Below, piece by piece: positions 53,116 to 61,856 of a DNA stretch of 64,000 nucleotides. The notes under the pieces were generated by a model, which was not told the origin of the DNA, did not search any database, and worked only from the letters and a program-made list of their open reading frames with translations. The stretch covers positions 124,001 through 188,000 of the forward strand of contig NZ_FOZW01000012.1 in assembly GCF_900116195.1 (NCBI RefSeq), given 5' to 3'. Each line of letters begins with the position of its first letter. The first letter of the stretch is position 1. Origin of the DNA: Alloyangia pacifica. GTDB lineage: Bacteria; Pseudomonadota; Alphaproteobacteria; Rhodobacterales; Rhodobacteraceae. A program made the position numbers and the translations under genes.

Positions 53116-54105
53116 ATGCATTTCCAGACACCCACACGCCGCCTGTTTCTTGGAGGCGCCCTGACCACCGCCGGGGCGGCGTTCATCGCCCCGCATCGGG
53201 CGAGGGCGCAGGACGCCGTTGCCCTGCAACTGTCTTGGCTGCACTCGGTGCAGTTTGGCGGCAGCTACATCGCGCAGAAGAACGGCTATTGGAGCGACGC
53301 GGGGCTCGAGGTCTCGCTGCTGCCGGGCGGACCCAACGCGCCGGTCGAGCCGCCGGTGGTGGCGGGCACGGCGCTGGTCGGCATCTCGGCGGCGGATTAC
53401 ACCGCCGCTGCGGTGAACCAAGGCGCGCCCTTCAAGATCATCGGCGTCGCCATGCAGAAGAACCCCTTTGCCATCGCCTCGCTGGCCGAGAACCCGGTGA
53501 ACAGTCCCGCCGATCTGGTTGGCAAGAAGATCGGCATGGCGCTGGCCAATACCCCGGTGCTGGAGGCGCTCTGCACGATCAACGGCGTGGATATCGCCGG
53601 GATCGAGGTTGTGCCGACGCAATATGACGCCGCGCCGCTGGTGCAGGGGCAGGTGGATTGCCTGCTGTGCTGGGCCACGGACCTGCCCGTGGCGATGGAG
53701 ATGCAGGGCGTCGAAAGCGTCACCATGCTGCTCGCCGATCACGGCTACGCGGTGCATTCGCAGACTTATATCGCCACAGAGGACAGTATCGCCAACCGCC
53801 GCGACCAGCTTGTGGCGCTGATGAAAGGCGAGGTCATGGGCTGGCAGGACTACCTCGCCGATCCCGAGGCCGCGGCGGAACTGACCGTCGAGATGTTCCC
53901 CGATGCGGGGCTCGATCTTGCGACGCAGAAGCTGCAGGCCGAGCGGCAGGTGCCGCTGATGTTCTCGGAGCTGACCGAGGCCGAGGGCTTTGGCTGGTTC
54001 ACCGATGAGACCGTCGCCGCCAACGTCGAAACGTTGGCGCTTCTGGGCAAACCGGTCTCGCCCGACCTCTGGGACCGCTCGATCCTGGAAGAGGTCCATG
54101 GCTAG
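53116..54105 (+). CDS. ABC transporter substrate-binding protein (NMT1/THI5-like), Tat-exported
   Basis: A 329-residue binding protein with GGGAGG before the ATG at 53116. The N terminus has a twin-arginine motif (TRRLFLGGA) and a hydrophobic core ending at ARA. The mature fold matches NMT1/THI5-like proteins: LQLSWLHSVQFGGSYIAQKN, GYWSDAGLEVSLLPGG, and QGQVDCLLCWATDLPVAMEM. Relatives bind pyrimidine thiamine precursors, nitrate, sulfonates or taurine; Cys in the putative site gives no firm ligand. It lies 31 bp after the UPF0104 gene. Confidence 0.82.
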   Translation: MHFQTPTRRLFLGGALTTAGAAFIAPHRARAQDAVALQLSWLHSVQFGGSYIAQKNGYWSDAGLEVSLLPGGPNAPVEPPVVAGTALVGISAADYTAAAVNQGAPFKIIGVAMQKNPFAIASLAENPVNSPADLVGKKIGMALANTPVLEALCTINGVDIAGIEVVPTQYDAAPLVQGQVDCLLCWATDLPVAMEMQGVESVTMLLADHGYAVHSQTYIATEDSIANRRDQLVALMKGEVMGWQDYLADPEAAAELTVEMFPDAGLDLATQKLQAERQVPLMFSELTEAEGFGWFTDETVAANVETLALLGKPVSPDLWDRSILEEVHG

Positions 54106-54141
54106 GCGGCGCCGCGTCATCTTGCGGGCCTCTGAGGGGGG

Positions 54142-54933
54142 ATGACCGCGCGCCCGGATATCGTGCTCGCCGGCGTGGCCAAGAGCTTTGCCACGGCAGG
54201 CCGCCCGGTGGAGGCGGTGGCGCCGGTCGATCTCACCCTCGCGGGCGGGCAGATGACCGCGCTTGTGGGCCCCTCGGGCTGCGGGAAGTCGACGCTGCTG
54301 CGGCTGATCGCCGGGCTCGAGCTGCCCAGCGAGGGCCGGATCACCATCGGCAGCGAAAGCCCCGACGATCTGCGCCGGCGCGCCGGGGTCGCCATGGCGT
54401 TTCAGGACGCGGCGTTGCTGCCGTGGCGCACGGTCGAGGGCAATATCGCGCTGGGACGGGGGTTGGCGCGCAAGCCGCGCGACCCTGAAATGATCCGCGA
54501 GCTGATCTCGCTGGTCGGCCTCTCGGGCTTCGAGGGTCGCCGACCGGCGGAACTGTCGGGGGGCATGCGGCAGCGTGCCGCCATCGCCCGCGCGCTGGCC
54601 GGTGAGCCCGAGCTTCTGCTGCTCGACGAGCCGTTCGCCGCCGTCGATGCGCTGACCCGCGACCGGCTCAACACCGAGCTGCCGCCGCTCTGGGAGGCAC
54701 GCGGCGCGACCTTGGTTCTGGTGACCCATTCGGTGGCCGAGGCTGTGCGCCTGTCGGACCGCATCCTCGTGCTGACCCCGCGCCCGGCGCGTGTCGCCGC
54801 CGACATCCCGGTGCCGCTGCCGCGCCCGCGCGGGCCGGAGGTGCTCGCCTCGGAGGCGTTCCGCGCGCTTTGCGCAGAGGTCACGGGCGCGCTGCGTGAC
54901 CACCAGTATCCCGAGAGCGTCGCGGCGCAATGA
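54142..54933 (+). CDS. ABC transporter ATP-binding protein (nitrate/sulfonate/thiamine-precursor type)
   Basis: A 263-residue ATPase: Walker [11 protein letters not shown]-loop AFQDAALLPWRTV, signature LSGGMRQRAAIARAL, Walker B LLLLDEPFAAVDAL and H-loop VTHSVAEA. LSGGM and FQD are typical of the SsuB/TauB/ThiZ group. Its end overlaps the permease start (ATGA). The 36-bp gap after the binding-protein gene contains a GCGGCGCCGC palindrome. Confidence 0.87.
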   Translation: MTARPDIVLAGVAKSFATAGRPVEAVAPVDLTLAGGQMTALVGPSGCGKSTLLRLIAGLELPSEGRITIGSESPDDLRRRAGVAMAFQDAALLPWRTVEGNIALGRGLARKPRDPEMIRELISLVGLSGFEGRRPAELSGGMRQRAAIARALAGEPELLLLDEPFAAVDALTRDRLNTELPPLWEARGATLVLVTHSVAEAVRLSDRILVLTPRPARVAADIPVPLPRPRGPEVLASEAFRALCAEVTGALRDHQYPESVAAQ

Positions 54934-56504
54934 GCGCAGGCCCCGCCGTATTGCGTCTGTCCCGCCCGCTGCCGCGCGGCCTCGGGCTTTTTCTGGGCCT
55001 GCTGATCTGGGAGGTGGCCGCCCGCGCCACCGCGGGCAGTTTCATCATCGCCGCTCCGAGCCAGATCGCCGGGTACATGGTCAGCCATTCCGGCCTGCTC
55101 TGGCGGGCGTTCGGCGCCACGCTGGCCTCGGCGGTGCAGGGGTTCGTCTGGGGCAACCTCGCCGGGGTGCTGCTGGCGCTGCTGGCGGTGCTGCTGCCGC
55201 GCAGCGAGCGTCTGCTGTTGACGCTGGCGCTGCTGGTCTTCTGCCTGCCGCTGGTGGCCACCGGGCCGATCCTGCGGGTGCTCTACGGGCCGGGCTGCGG
55301 ACCGCAGGTGACGCTGGCGGCGCTGGCGGTCTATTACACCACCTTCCTGCCGGTGCTGGTGGGGCTGCGCGCCGCGCCGCAAGGCTGGTTCGATCTGCTG
55401 CGCAGCTACGGGCGCGGGCGGATGACCGCTCTGCGCGAGGTACGGCTGCCAGCGGCGCTGCCTTATCTGGTTGCCGGTCTGCAGATCGCCGCCCCGGCGG
55501 CCTTCCTCGGGGCGATGGTCGGCGAGTTCACCGGCGCCGAGCGCGGGCTTGGCGTGCTGACCGTGCGCGCGCTGCGGGCGCTCGATCTGCCCGCCACATG
55601 GGCGATCGCGGTGATCGCCGCCGGGGTCTCGATACTGGCCTTCGCGGCGGTGGGTGCGCTTGGCCGCAAGTTCGACCTTGCCCCGCCCGAAGTGCTGATG
55701 GCCGCGCCCGTCGCGCGCAGCCGCCGGCTGTGGGACGCGCCCGCGCAGGCGCTGCTGGCGCTTGGCGTGACGCTGCTGATCTGGAAGGGCAGCATGGAGA
55801 TCTTCGGCCTGCCGCGCTTCTTTGCCAAACGCCCCGAGGACGTCTGGGGCTATTTGGTCACCAGCCCCGGCGCAGAGGCACAGCGTGCCCGGCTCTTCGG
55901 CGCACTTGGTGAGACCTTGGCGCTGGCCGGGCCGGGCTATCTTGCGGGGCTGGGGCTGGGCGCGGGGCTCGCGCTGCTGCTGGTGCTGCTGCCGCGCCTC
56001 GCCGGGGCGGTGATCCCGCTGTCGATCGCCCTGCGCTCTATCCCGATCATCGCCACGGCGCCGCTGATCGTCTGGGCGCTCGGGCGCGGCGCGGCGGGCA
56101 CCATCACCGTGGTCGCGGTGATGATCTTTTTCCCGACGCTGATCGCCTGCCAGCACGGGCTGGCACGCACGCCGCGCGCGGTGCTTGATCTCTTCGAGGT
56201 CTATGCCGCCAGCCCGCTGCGCCGTCTCATCGGCGCGCAACTGCCCGCCATGCTGCCCGCCTTCTTCGCCTCGGCGCGCATGGCCATCCCCGCGGCCATC
56301 CTTGCCGTCACCACCGCCGAATGGCTGGCGACCGGGCGCGGCATCGGCGCGCTCATGGCGACGGTGGCCTCGACCTCGGATTACGGCATGCTGTGGAGCG
56401 CCATCGCGCTCGTCGGGCTGGCGGCGGTGCTCGCCCATGCGCTGGTGGCCGCGCTCGAGCGTGCGGTGCTGGCCCGCACCAGCGCGGAGCAGCTCGCCCG
56501 ATGA
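54930..56504 (+). CDS. Fused double ABC permease
   Basis: A 524-residue protein containing two BPD_transp_1 units in one chain. The first (about residues 15-250) has the EAA loop SYGRGRMTALREVRLPAALP. The second (about 265-515) has YAASPLRRLIGAQLPAMLPA. Normal SsuC/ThiX-type permeases are about 260 residues and dimerise, so this is a duplication plus fusion, with diverged halves. It would form the transporter with two copies of the ATPase. Overlaps both neighbours by 4 bases. Confidence 0.87.
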   Translation: MSAGPAVLRLSRPLPRGLGLFLGLLIWEVAARATAGSFIIAAPSQIAGYMVSHSGLLWRAFGATLASAVQGFVWGNLAGVLLALLAVLLPRSERLLLTLALLVFCLPLVATGPILRVLYGPGCGPQVTLAALAVYYTTFLPVLVGLRAAPQGWFDLLRSYGRGRMTALREVRLPAALPYLVAGLQIAAPAAFLGAMVGEFTGAERGLGVLTVRALRALDLPATWAIAVIAAGVSILAFAAVGALGRKFDLAPPEVLMAAPVARSRRLWDAPAQALLALGVTLLIWKGSMEIFGLPRFFAKRPEDVWGYLVTSPGAEAQRARLFGALGETLALAGPGYLAGLGLGAGLALLLVLLPRLAGAVIPLSIALRSIPIIATAPLIVWALGRGAAGTITVVAVMIFFPTLIACQHGLARTPRAVLDLFEVYAASPLRRLIGAQLPAMLPAFFASARMAIPAAILAVTTAEWLATGRGIGALMATVASTSDYGMLWSAIALVGLAAVLAHALVAALERAVLARTSAEQLAR

Positions 56505-57538
56505 GAGCCTGCGCCTTTGCCATCCCCGGCGATCATCGGCAGAAGACCGGCGGCTTCATCTATGAACGCCGCCTGCTCGAAGAGCTGCAGGCGGCGGGCC
56601 GTGAGGTGACGCATGTCGCGCTGCCCGCCGAGGCGGCCGCGGCAGAGCAGGAGGAGGCGCTGCGCCGCGAGGTGTCGGAGGTGCTGGAGGCCCTGCCGCC
56701 GGACCGGCCGCTGATCCTCGACGGGTTGGTCTTCGCCGCAATGCGCACCGGGGCGATGGCCCGGCTGTCCTGCCCGGTGGTTGCCATGCTGCATCATCCG
56801 ATGGGTCTCGAACAGGGGCTGACGCCGGAGCTGTCGCGGGAACTTCTGGCGCAGGAGGCGGCCAATCTCGGCCATGCGGCGCAGGTCGTGGTCACCAGTC
56901 CGCACACCCGACAGACCTACATCGACCTCGGTGCCGACCCGGTGAAGATCACCGTGGCGCTGCCGGGCCATGACGGGCCACGGGATCTGCGGCGCGTCGA
57001 GGCGGGGCCCCACATCCTCTCGGTCGGCCTGCTTGCGCGCCGCAAGGGGCATGATGTGTTGATCCGGGCGTTGTCGCGGGTCTCCGATCTCGATTGGAGC
57101 GCGCAGATCGTCGGCAAGACCCACGACCCGGCGGTCGCCACGGAGTTGCAGGGGCTGATCGACGAGCTCGGCCTTGCGGGCCGGATTGCGCTGGCCGGCG
57201 AACTGTCCGACGAGGCGCTGGCAGAGGCCTACCGCAGCGCGCGCATCTTCGCGCTCGCGACCCGCTATGAAGGCTATGGCATGGCGCTCGCCGAGGCGCT
57301 CTGCCACGGGCTGCCGATCGTCAGCTGCGCCACCGGCGCCGTCCCCGGCACGGTCGGCGACGCCGCGCTCCTGGCACCGCCGGACGATCCTGCCAACTTC
57401 GCCGGGCACCTGCGGAGGCTGCTGCAATCGGGCGCAGCGCGGCAAAGGCTGTCGGCACGCGCGCGCGCACTGGGAAGGGCGCTGCCCCGCTGGCGCGAGA
57501 CGGCGGCGGTCATGGGGGCGGTGTTGGACGGTCTGTGA
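56501..57538 (+). CDS. Glycosyltransferase family 4
   Basis: A 345-residue GT-B enzyme with ILSVGLLARRKGHDVLIRAL (start of the donor domain), and the E-x7-E motif in TRYEGYGMALAEALCHGLPI. The N-terminal acceptor domain begins RACAFAIPGDHRQKTGGFIY. Its first ATG overlaps the permease stop, so it is translated with the ABC transporter. A glycosyltransferase is an odd partner for an NMT1-type importer; with the CDP-alcohol and sulfatase-fold enzymes upstream it fits glycolipid assembly. Convergent with the CoA-transferase; the 86-bp gap shows no clear terminator. Confidence 0.85.
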   Translation: MRACAFAIPGDHRQKTGGFIYERRLLEELQAAGREVTHVALPAEAAAAEQEEALRREVSEVLEALPPDRPLILDGLVFAAMRTGAMARLSCPVVAMLHHPMGLEQGLTPELSRELLAQEAANLGHAAQVVVTSPHTRQTYIDLGADPVKITVALPGHDGPRDLRRVEAGPHILSVGLLARRKGHDVLIRALSRVSDLDWSAQIVGKTHDPAVATELQGLIDELGLAGRIALAGELSDEALAEAYRSARIFALATRYEGYGMALAEALCHGLPIVSCATGAVPGTVGDAALLAPPDDPANFAGHLRRLLQSGAARQRLSARARALGRALPRWRETAAVMGAVLDGL

Positions 57539-57624
57539 GACAGAACGCCTTATATTTCAGATAGGGCGCATCAGGTGGTGTCCGGACCGCGACCGGAAAG
57601 CCGGGGCTGGCTGCGCGCGGGATA

Positions 57625-58887
57625 TCATTGCTGCGCGGCGTGCTCGCGTGGCTCGGCGGACTCGTCGCCGGTCGCCCCGATGACCGAGGCCCGCTGAAGT
57701 TCCCGCAGCCGCGCCTCGGAATAGCCGAGCTTTTCGCGCAGCACCTGCGCCGTGTCCGCCCCGAGCCGCGAGGGTGGGGCAGCAGCCGACGGCCCCTCGC
57801 CATCGAAGAGGATCGGCCCGCGCACCAGCCGCATCGGGCCAAGCTCCGGGTGGTCCACGGTCTCGACCAGCCGGTGCGCCGCCACGTGCTCCTGCTCCAG
57901 CGCCTCGCCCACCGACAGGATCGGTGCGTTGGGCACGTCAAACTCGGACAGTCGCTCGAGCCAGTACGCCGTGCCCTCGCGGCCCATCGCGCCAAGGATG
58001 ATCGGTTCCAGCTCGGCGCGGTTCTGCAGCCGTGTCTCATAGGCCGCGAAGCGGGGGTCCTCGATCAGCTCGGGGCGGCCGATGCAGCGGGCGAAGTTGT
58101 GCCAGAAGCGCTCGGTCAGGCAGGCGACGATGACGTGCCCGTCGGCGGTCGCAAAGGACCCGTAGGGCACGATACTCGGGTGCTGGGTGCCGACCGGCTG
58201 TGGCGTCTGGCCGGTGACGAAGTAAATCTGCGAAAGATAGCCCTGCATGGCGATCAGGCTGTCGAGCATCGCCACTTCGACGTGCCGCCCGTGGCCGGTG
58301 ACATGCCGCTCGTGCAGCGCCGCCAGCACGCCGAAGAGCGAAAAGATGCTGCCCGCCATGTCGCCGAGCGGCAGGCCGAGCTTGTTCGGCGCCTGCCCAG
58401 GCTCGCGGTTCACGCTCATCACCCCGGAAAGCGCCTGCGCCACGATGTCGAAGGCGGGCTTGTTGCCATGCGGGCTGTCCTTGCCGAAGCCGGTGATCGA
58501 GCAATAGACCAGCTTGGGGTTCTCGGCCTTCAGCGCGGGATAGCCGAGGCCCAGCCGGTCCATCACCCCGGGGCGAAAGTTCTCGATCACGATGTCGCTC
58601 TGCGCCGCCAATTCCTTGGCGATGCGGATGCCCTCGGGCGATTTCAGGTCCAGCGTGACGCTTTTCTTGCTGCGGTTGAGGGCGATGTAATAGTGGCTCA
58701 TGTCGCCGATGAAGGGTGGAAAGGCGCGGGTCTCGTCGCCGCGCTCCAGCGGTTCGATCTTGATCACCTCGGCGCCGAGATCGGCCAGCACCATGCTGGC
58801 ATAGGGCCCCGAGAGGATGCGTGAGAAGTCGAGCACGCGAATGCCGGCGAGCGGGCCGCTGCGGGTGTCGGTCTGGGGGCTGCTCAT
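57625..58887 (-). CDS. CaiB/BaiF family III CoA-transferase
   Basis: A 420-residue CoA-transferase. N-terminal GIRVLDFSRILSGPYASMVL and DLGAEVIKIEPLERGDETR are the CoA-binding start of the family; the catalytic Asp is in LGDMAGSIFSLFGVLAAL. Other blocks are ALNRSKKSVTLDLKSPEG and AFDIVAQALSGVM. Moves CoA between an acyl-CoA and a free acid. Overlaps the thioesterase gene by 4 bases; third gene of the iclR-led minus-strand unit. Confidence 0.9.
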   Translation of the reverse strand: MSSPQTDTRSGPLAGIRVLDFSRILSGPYASMVLADLGAEVIKIEPLERGDETRAFPPFIGDMSHYYIALNRSKKSVTLDLKSPEGIRIAKELAAQSDIVIENFRPGVMDRLGLGYPALKAENPKLVYCSITGFGKDSPHGNKPAFDIVAQALSGVMSVNREPGQAPNKLGLPLGDMAGSIFSLFGVLAALHERHVTGHGRHVEVAMLDSLIAMQGYLSQIYFVTGQTPQPVGTQHPSIVPYGSFATADGHVIVACLTERFWHNFARCIGRPELIEDPRFAAYETRLQNRAELEPIILGAMGREGTAYWLERLSEFDVPNAPILSVGEALEQEHVAAHRLVETVDHPELGPMRLVRGPILFDGEGPSAAAPPSRLGADTAQVLREKLGYSEARLRELQRASVIGATGDESAEPREHAAQQ

Positions 58888-59324
58888 GTCTCGGCTCCGG
58901 GTCTGGCGGATGGGGTGGCGGAAATCTTCATGACGGCGGTCGCGGTGGCCACCGGAGTGTCGCCGCGCAGTACCTCGCCGTCGACGAAAATCAGCGAGCG
59001 TGTCTGGTGGCGGACCTCGGCGCGGGCCTCGAGGAAATCGCCGGCCCTTGCCGAGCCCAGGAACCGCGTGTCCATCTGCACGGTGACCGTGGGCAGGCGG
59101 TCTGCCGCGTTCCAGGCGGCGATGGCGATCACCTGGTCGAGCAGCGTGGTCATCACGCCGCCGTGGATCAGACCGATCGGATTGCCGTGCATCTCGTTGG
59201 TCTGCAAACCGAAGCGGCTGCGTGCATCGCGCTCCACAGGGCGCAGCAGCGGGCCGACGAGGCTGGCGAAGCCCTTGATCTTCGCGATCTCCCAGCCGTC
59301 GAGAGAAATGGAGGTGTCATTCAT
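58884..59324 (-). CDS. PaaI-family hot-dog thioesterase
   Basis: A 146-residue protein of the acyl-CoA thioesterase hot-dog fold. It has the family block NPIGLIHGGVMTTLLDQVIA, where the HGG loop and Asp lie at the active site, and VQMDTRFLGSARAGDFLEAR. It would hydrolyse aryl- or acyl-CoA, often as a release valve in aromatic-acid catabolism. It starts 3 bp after the IclR stop. Confidence 0.87.
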   Translation of the reverse strand: MNDTSISLDGWEIAKIKGFASLVGPLLRPVERDARSRFGLQTNEMHGNPIGLIHGGVMTTLLDQVIAIAAWNAADRLPTVTVQMDTRFLGSARAGDFLEARAEVRHQTRSLIFVDGEVLRGDTPVATATAVMKISATPSARPGAET

Positions 59325-59327
59325 GGT

Positions 59328-60113
59328 TCAACCTCCCACCGCGATCTGAGTGTCCTCGAGTTCGTCGCGGATGGCCTGCATCGCGCGCACGAGGCGGGGG
59401 ATCTCGCCGTCCTTCAGACGCTCGGAAATGCCGATGGCGACCAGCGAGCGGATCATTCGCCCGTCAGGGCCGAACACCGGCACGGCGACGACCGTGACCC
59501 CCGAAATGTAGACGCCCTGGTCCACGGCGTATGCCTGTTCCTTTGCCTCGGCGACCTGTGCCTGCCAGTCCTCGAAGCTTGGCGGGTGGTCCCAGACGAG
59601 GCGCGTGAACTTCTCCCGAAGCCGGTTCTCGGACATGTCGCTGTAGGCGGCGAAGAGGCGACCGGTCGCGCTGATCAGTGCAGGGAAGCGGCTGCCGAGA
59701 TCGACTTGCAGGCGGAAGGGCATGCTCGACTGCGACAGCGCGACCACCACCATCTGCGATGGCTCGGAGAGCTGCGTGGCGATGCCTGTGACGCCGAATT
59801 CCTGCGACAGGGCCGAGAGCCGGGGCTGCACCAGCGCCGAGAAACTGTTGCGCTGAAGCGCCGCGCGGGCGAGCGGGAGGATGCCGATTCCGATCGAGTA
59901 GCGCTTCGTCGCCGAATCGAAATCCACCAGCCCCTCGTCCTGCAACACGCGCAGGATGTGCAGGCAGGTGGAGGGGATCAGGCCCAGCTCGCGGGCGATG
60001 GGATTGACCCCGATGGGGTCGGGCGAGCGGCCAAGAAACCTCAATATTGCAACGGCCCGGGTGACCGCGGGCACCTGTCTCTTGCTGCTCGATTTGCTGT
60101 CTTCGGCGGCCAT
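59328..60113 (-). CDS. IclR-family transcriptional regulator
   Basis: A 261-residue regulator with GGGAGGG before the ATG. The winged helix-turn-helix is at about 15-75 (VTRAVAILRFLGRSPDPIGV, ARELGLIPSTCLHILRVLQD). The effector domain has ALISATGRLFAAYS, GVYISGVTVVAVPVFGPDG and GISERL. It reads away from the acyl-CoA ligase and leads its own operon with the thioesterase and CoA-transferase. Probably controls both sides of the divergent region in response to the acid substrate. Confidence 0.9.
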   Translation of the reverse strand: MAAEDSKSSSKRQVPAVTRAVAILRFLGRSPDPIGVNPIARELGLIPSTCLHILRVLQDEGLVDFDSATKRYSIGIGILPLARAALQRNSFSALVQPRLSALSQEFGVTGIATQLSEPSQMVVVALSQSSMPFRLQVDLGSRFPALISATGRLFAAYSDMSENRLREKFTRLVWDHPPSFEDWQAQVAEAKEQAYAVDQGVYISGVTVVAVPVFGPDGRMIRSLVAIGISERLKDGEIPRLVRAMQAIRDELEDTQIAVGG

Positions 60114-60141
60114 CTATCCCTCCCGATCCGGCGGCATTTTG

Positions 60142-60205
60142 TTGTCGTGAGACAATAATAATAGCGTGTTGACAATAATTCGCCTCGATCCCTACCCTTG
60201 TCAAC
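60142..60205. promoter_or_regulatory. Divergent iclR / ligase promoter with inverted repeats
   Basis: TTGTC-GTGA-GACAA (60142-60155) is a small perfect palindrome. A second inverted pair, GTTGACA (60168-60174) and TGTCAAC (60199-60205), brackets a candidate plus-strand promoter: TTGACA (60169-60174), 18 bases, TACCCT (60193-60198). The spacer is AT-rich compared with surroundings. Likely IclR operator and ligase promoter. Confidence 0.5.
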
Positions 60206-60261
60206 GAGCCGGACGCAAAAGCCGCGACCGGCTCGAGGGAGAGGCTGGGAGGCAGGATCGG

Positions 60262-61821
60262 ATGACCCGACTGACGGATTTCACGTCCTACGCGGAGGCT
60301 CAGGCGCAGTACTCGAAGGCGGGTCTGTGGGAGCTGTTCGACGGCACGCGGGAGCGGTTCAACATCGCGCATGAATGCATCGACCGGCACGCCGGCGGCG
60401 ATGCGGTGGCGCTGCGGATTGCCCATGCGGATGGCGGGGACGAGATCATCAGCTTCGGGGAACTCTCGCGCCGCTCGTCGCAGATCGCGCATTTCCTGAC
60501 GGCGCGCGGCGTGCAGAAGGGCGACCGGGTCGCGGTGATGATCGAACCCTCGCTCTCCTTCTACTGCACGCTCTTCGGCGCGATGAAGGCCGGGGCGGTG
60601 GCGGTGCCGATGTTTACCCTCTTCGGCCCCGACGGCATCAAGCTGCGGGTCGCGGATTGCGAGCCGACGGTGTTCTTCACCAATGCCGAGAAGGCACCCG
60701 AGGCCGTGGAGGGCGGGGCGCAAGATGTCATCGTCGCCGACCGCGATTTCCTCGACAGCCTGAACGCGCTGCCCGAAAGCTTCGACTGGGACACGGCGGG
60801 CGACGATCTGGCGGTGCTGCAATACACCTCGGGCACGACCCGGTTGCTGCCGGCGGCGGTGCACCACTCGCACCGCTCCATCGTCACGCTGATGGTCGCC
60901 GCGCTCTATGCCACCGGCATCCGCCCCGGCGACCGCTTCTTCTGCCCGTCCTCCCCGGCATGGGGCCACGGGCTCTGGCACGGTACGCTGGCTCCGTTGG
61001 CCATGGGGGTGTCGACCGGCACTTTCTCGGGCAAGTTCGACCCGGTGCGGCTGCTGAAGGCTTTGCACGACTTCGGGATCACCAATCTCACCGCCGCCGC
61101 GACGCATTACCGGATGATGCGTAACTCCGGCGAGGCGGAGCGCTTCACCTACGCCTTCGACAAGCTGTCGTTCACCGGCGAGCCGATCGACAGCGAAACC
61201 GCCGCCTACGTTGAACGCGTCTTCGGCACCAAGGTGTGCTCGATGTACGGCACCACCGAGATCGGCGTGATCATCGCCAACTATCCGGGTGCCGAGGACC
61301 TCGAGGTCCGCGACGGTGCCATGGGCAAGGCGGTGCCGGGGGTTGAGGTCGAGGTGCAGCGCGAGGACGGCGCGCGCTGCGCGCCGGGCGAGACCGGCGA
61401 GCTGATGGTCAAGAAGGGCGGCAAGTGGTTCCCGACCAAGGACTTGGGCCGGGTCGACGAGGATGGATATTTCTACCACGGCGGCCGAGCCGACGACGTG
61501 ATCATCTCGGCAGGCTGGACCATCGGCGCAATCGAGGTCGAGGACGCCATCCTCAGCCATCCGGCGGTGGCCGAATGCGGGGTGATCGGCGCGCCCGACA
61601 GCCTGCGCGGGCAGGTGGTCAAGGCCTATATCATTCTCAAGGGCGCGCCCGAGGAAGGGCTCGACAAGGACATCCAGGAGCACGTCCGCGCCCGGCTCGC
61701 CCGCCACGAATACCCCCGTCAGATCGAATTCGTCACCGACCTGCCGAAAACCCCGGCCGGCAAGGTGAACCGCAAGATCCTGCGTGATTTGCAGGCAGAA
61801 ACACTCGCGGCCGCGGGCTGA
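60262..61821 (+). CDS. Acyl/aryl-CoA ligase (AMP-binding) with atypical P-loop
   Basis: A 519-residue adenylate-forming enzyme with GGGAGG before the ATG. The nucleotide loop at residues 188-200 reads YTSGTTRLLPAAV, where most relatives have TSGTTG-x-PKG, so both the second Gly and the Lys are changed. Other motifs are normal: SMYGTTEIGVIIANYPG, TKDLGRVDEDGYFYHGGRAD and the catalytic Lys near 501 (PAGKVNRKIL). The pattern suggests a medium-chain or benzoate-type ligase. It makes the CoA thioester entering the pathway with the downstream dehydratase. Confidence 0.85.
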   Translation: MTRLTDFTSYAEAQAQYSKAGLWELFDGTRERFNIAHECIDRHAGGDAVALRIAHADGGDEIISFGELSRRSSQIAHFLTARGVQKGDRVAVMIEPSLSFYCTLFGAMKAGAVAVPMFTLFGPDGIKLRVADCEPTVFFTNAEKAPEAVEGGAQDVIVADRDFLDSLNALPESFDWDTAGDDLAVLQYTSGTTRLLPAAVHHSHRSIVTLMVAALYATGIRPGDRFFCPSSPAWGHGLWHGTLAPLAMGVSTGTFSGKFDPVRLLKALHDFGITNLTAAATHYRMMRNSGEAERFTYAFDKLSFTGEPIDSETAAYVERVFGTKVCSMYGTTEIGVIIANYPGAEDLEVRDGAMGKAVPGVEVEVQREDGARCAPGETGELMVKKGGKWFPTKDLGRVDEDGYFYHGGRADDVIISAGWTIGAIEVEDAILSHPAVAECGVIGAPDSLRGQVVKAYIILKGAPEEGLDKDIQEHVRARLARHEYPRQIEFVTDLPKTPAGKVNRKILRDLQAETLAAAG

Positions 61822-61856
61822 ACGCCCCGCCGCACCGACATTCGAGGAGGAACAAG

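Noticed and set aside
54402-56438. Long antisense open frame over the fused permease and ATPase
   Set aside because: Composition is Arg/Gln/His-rich without domains, typical of a GC-rich shadow frame; the sense genes have clear ABC motifs.
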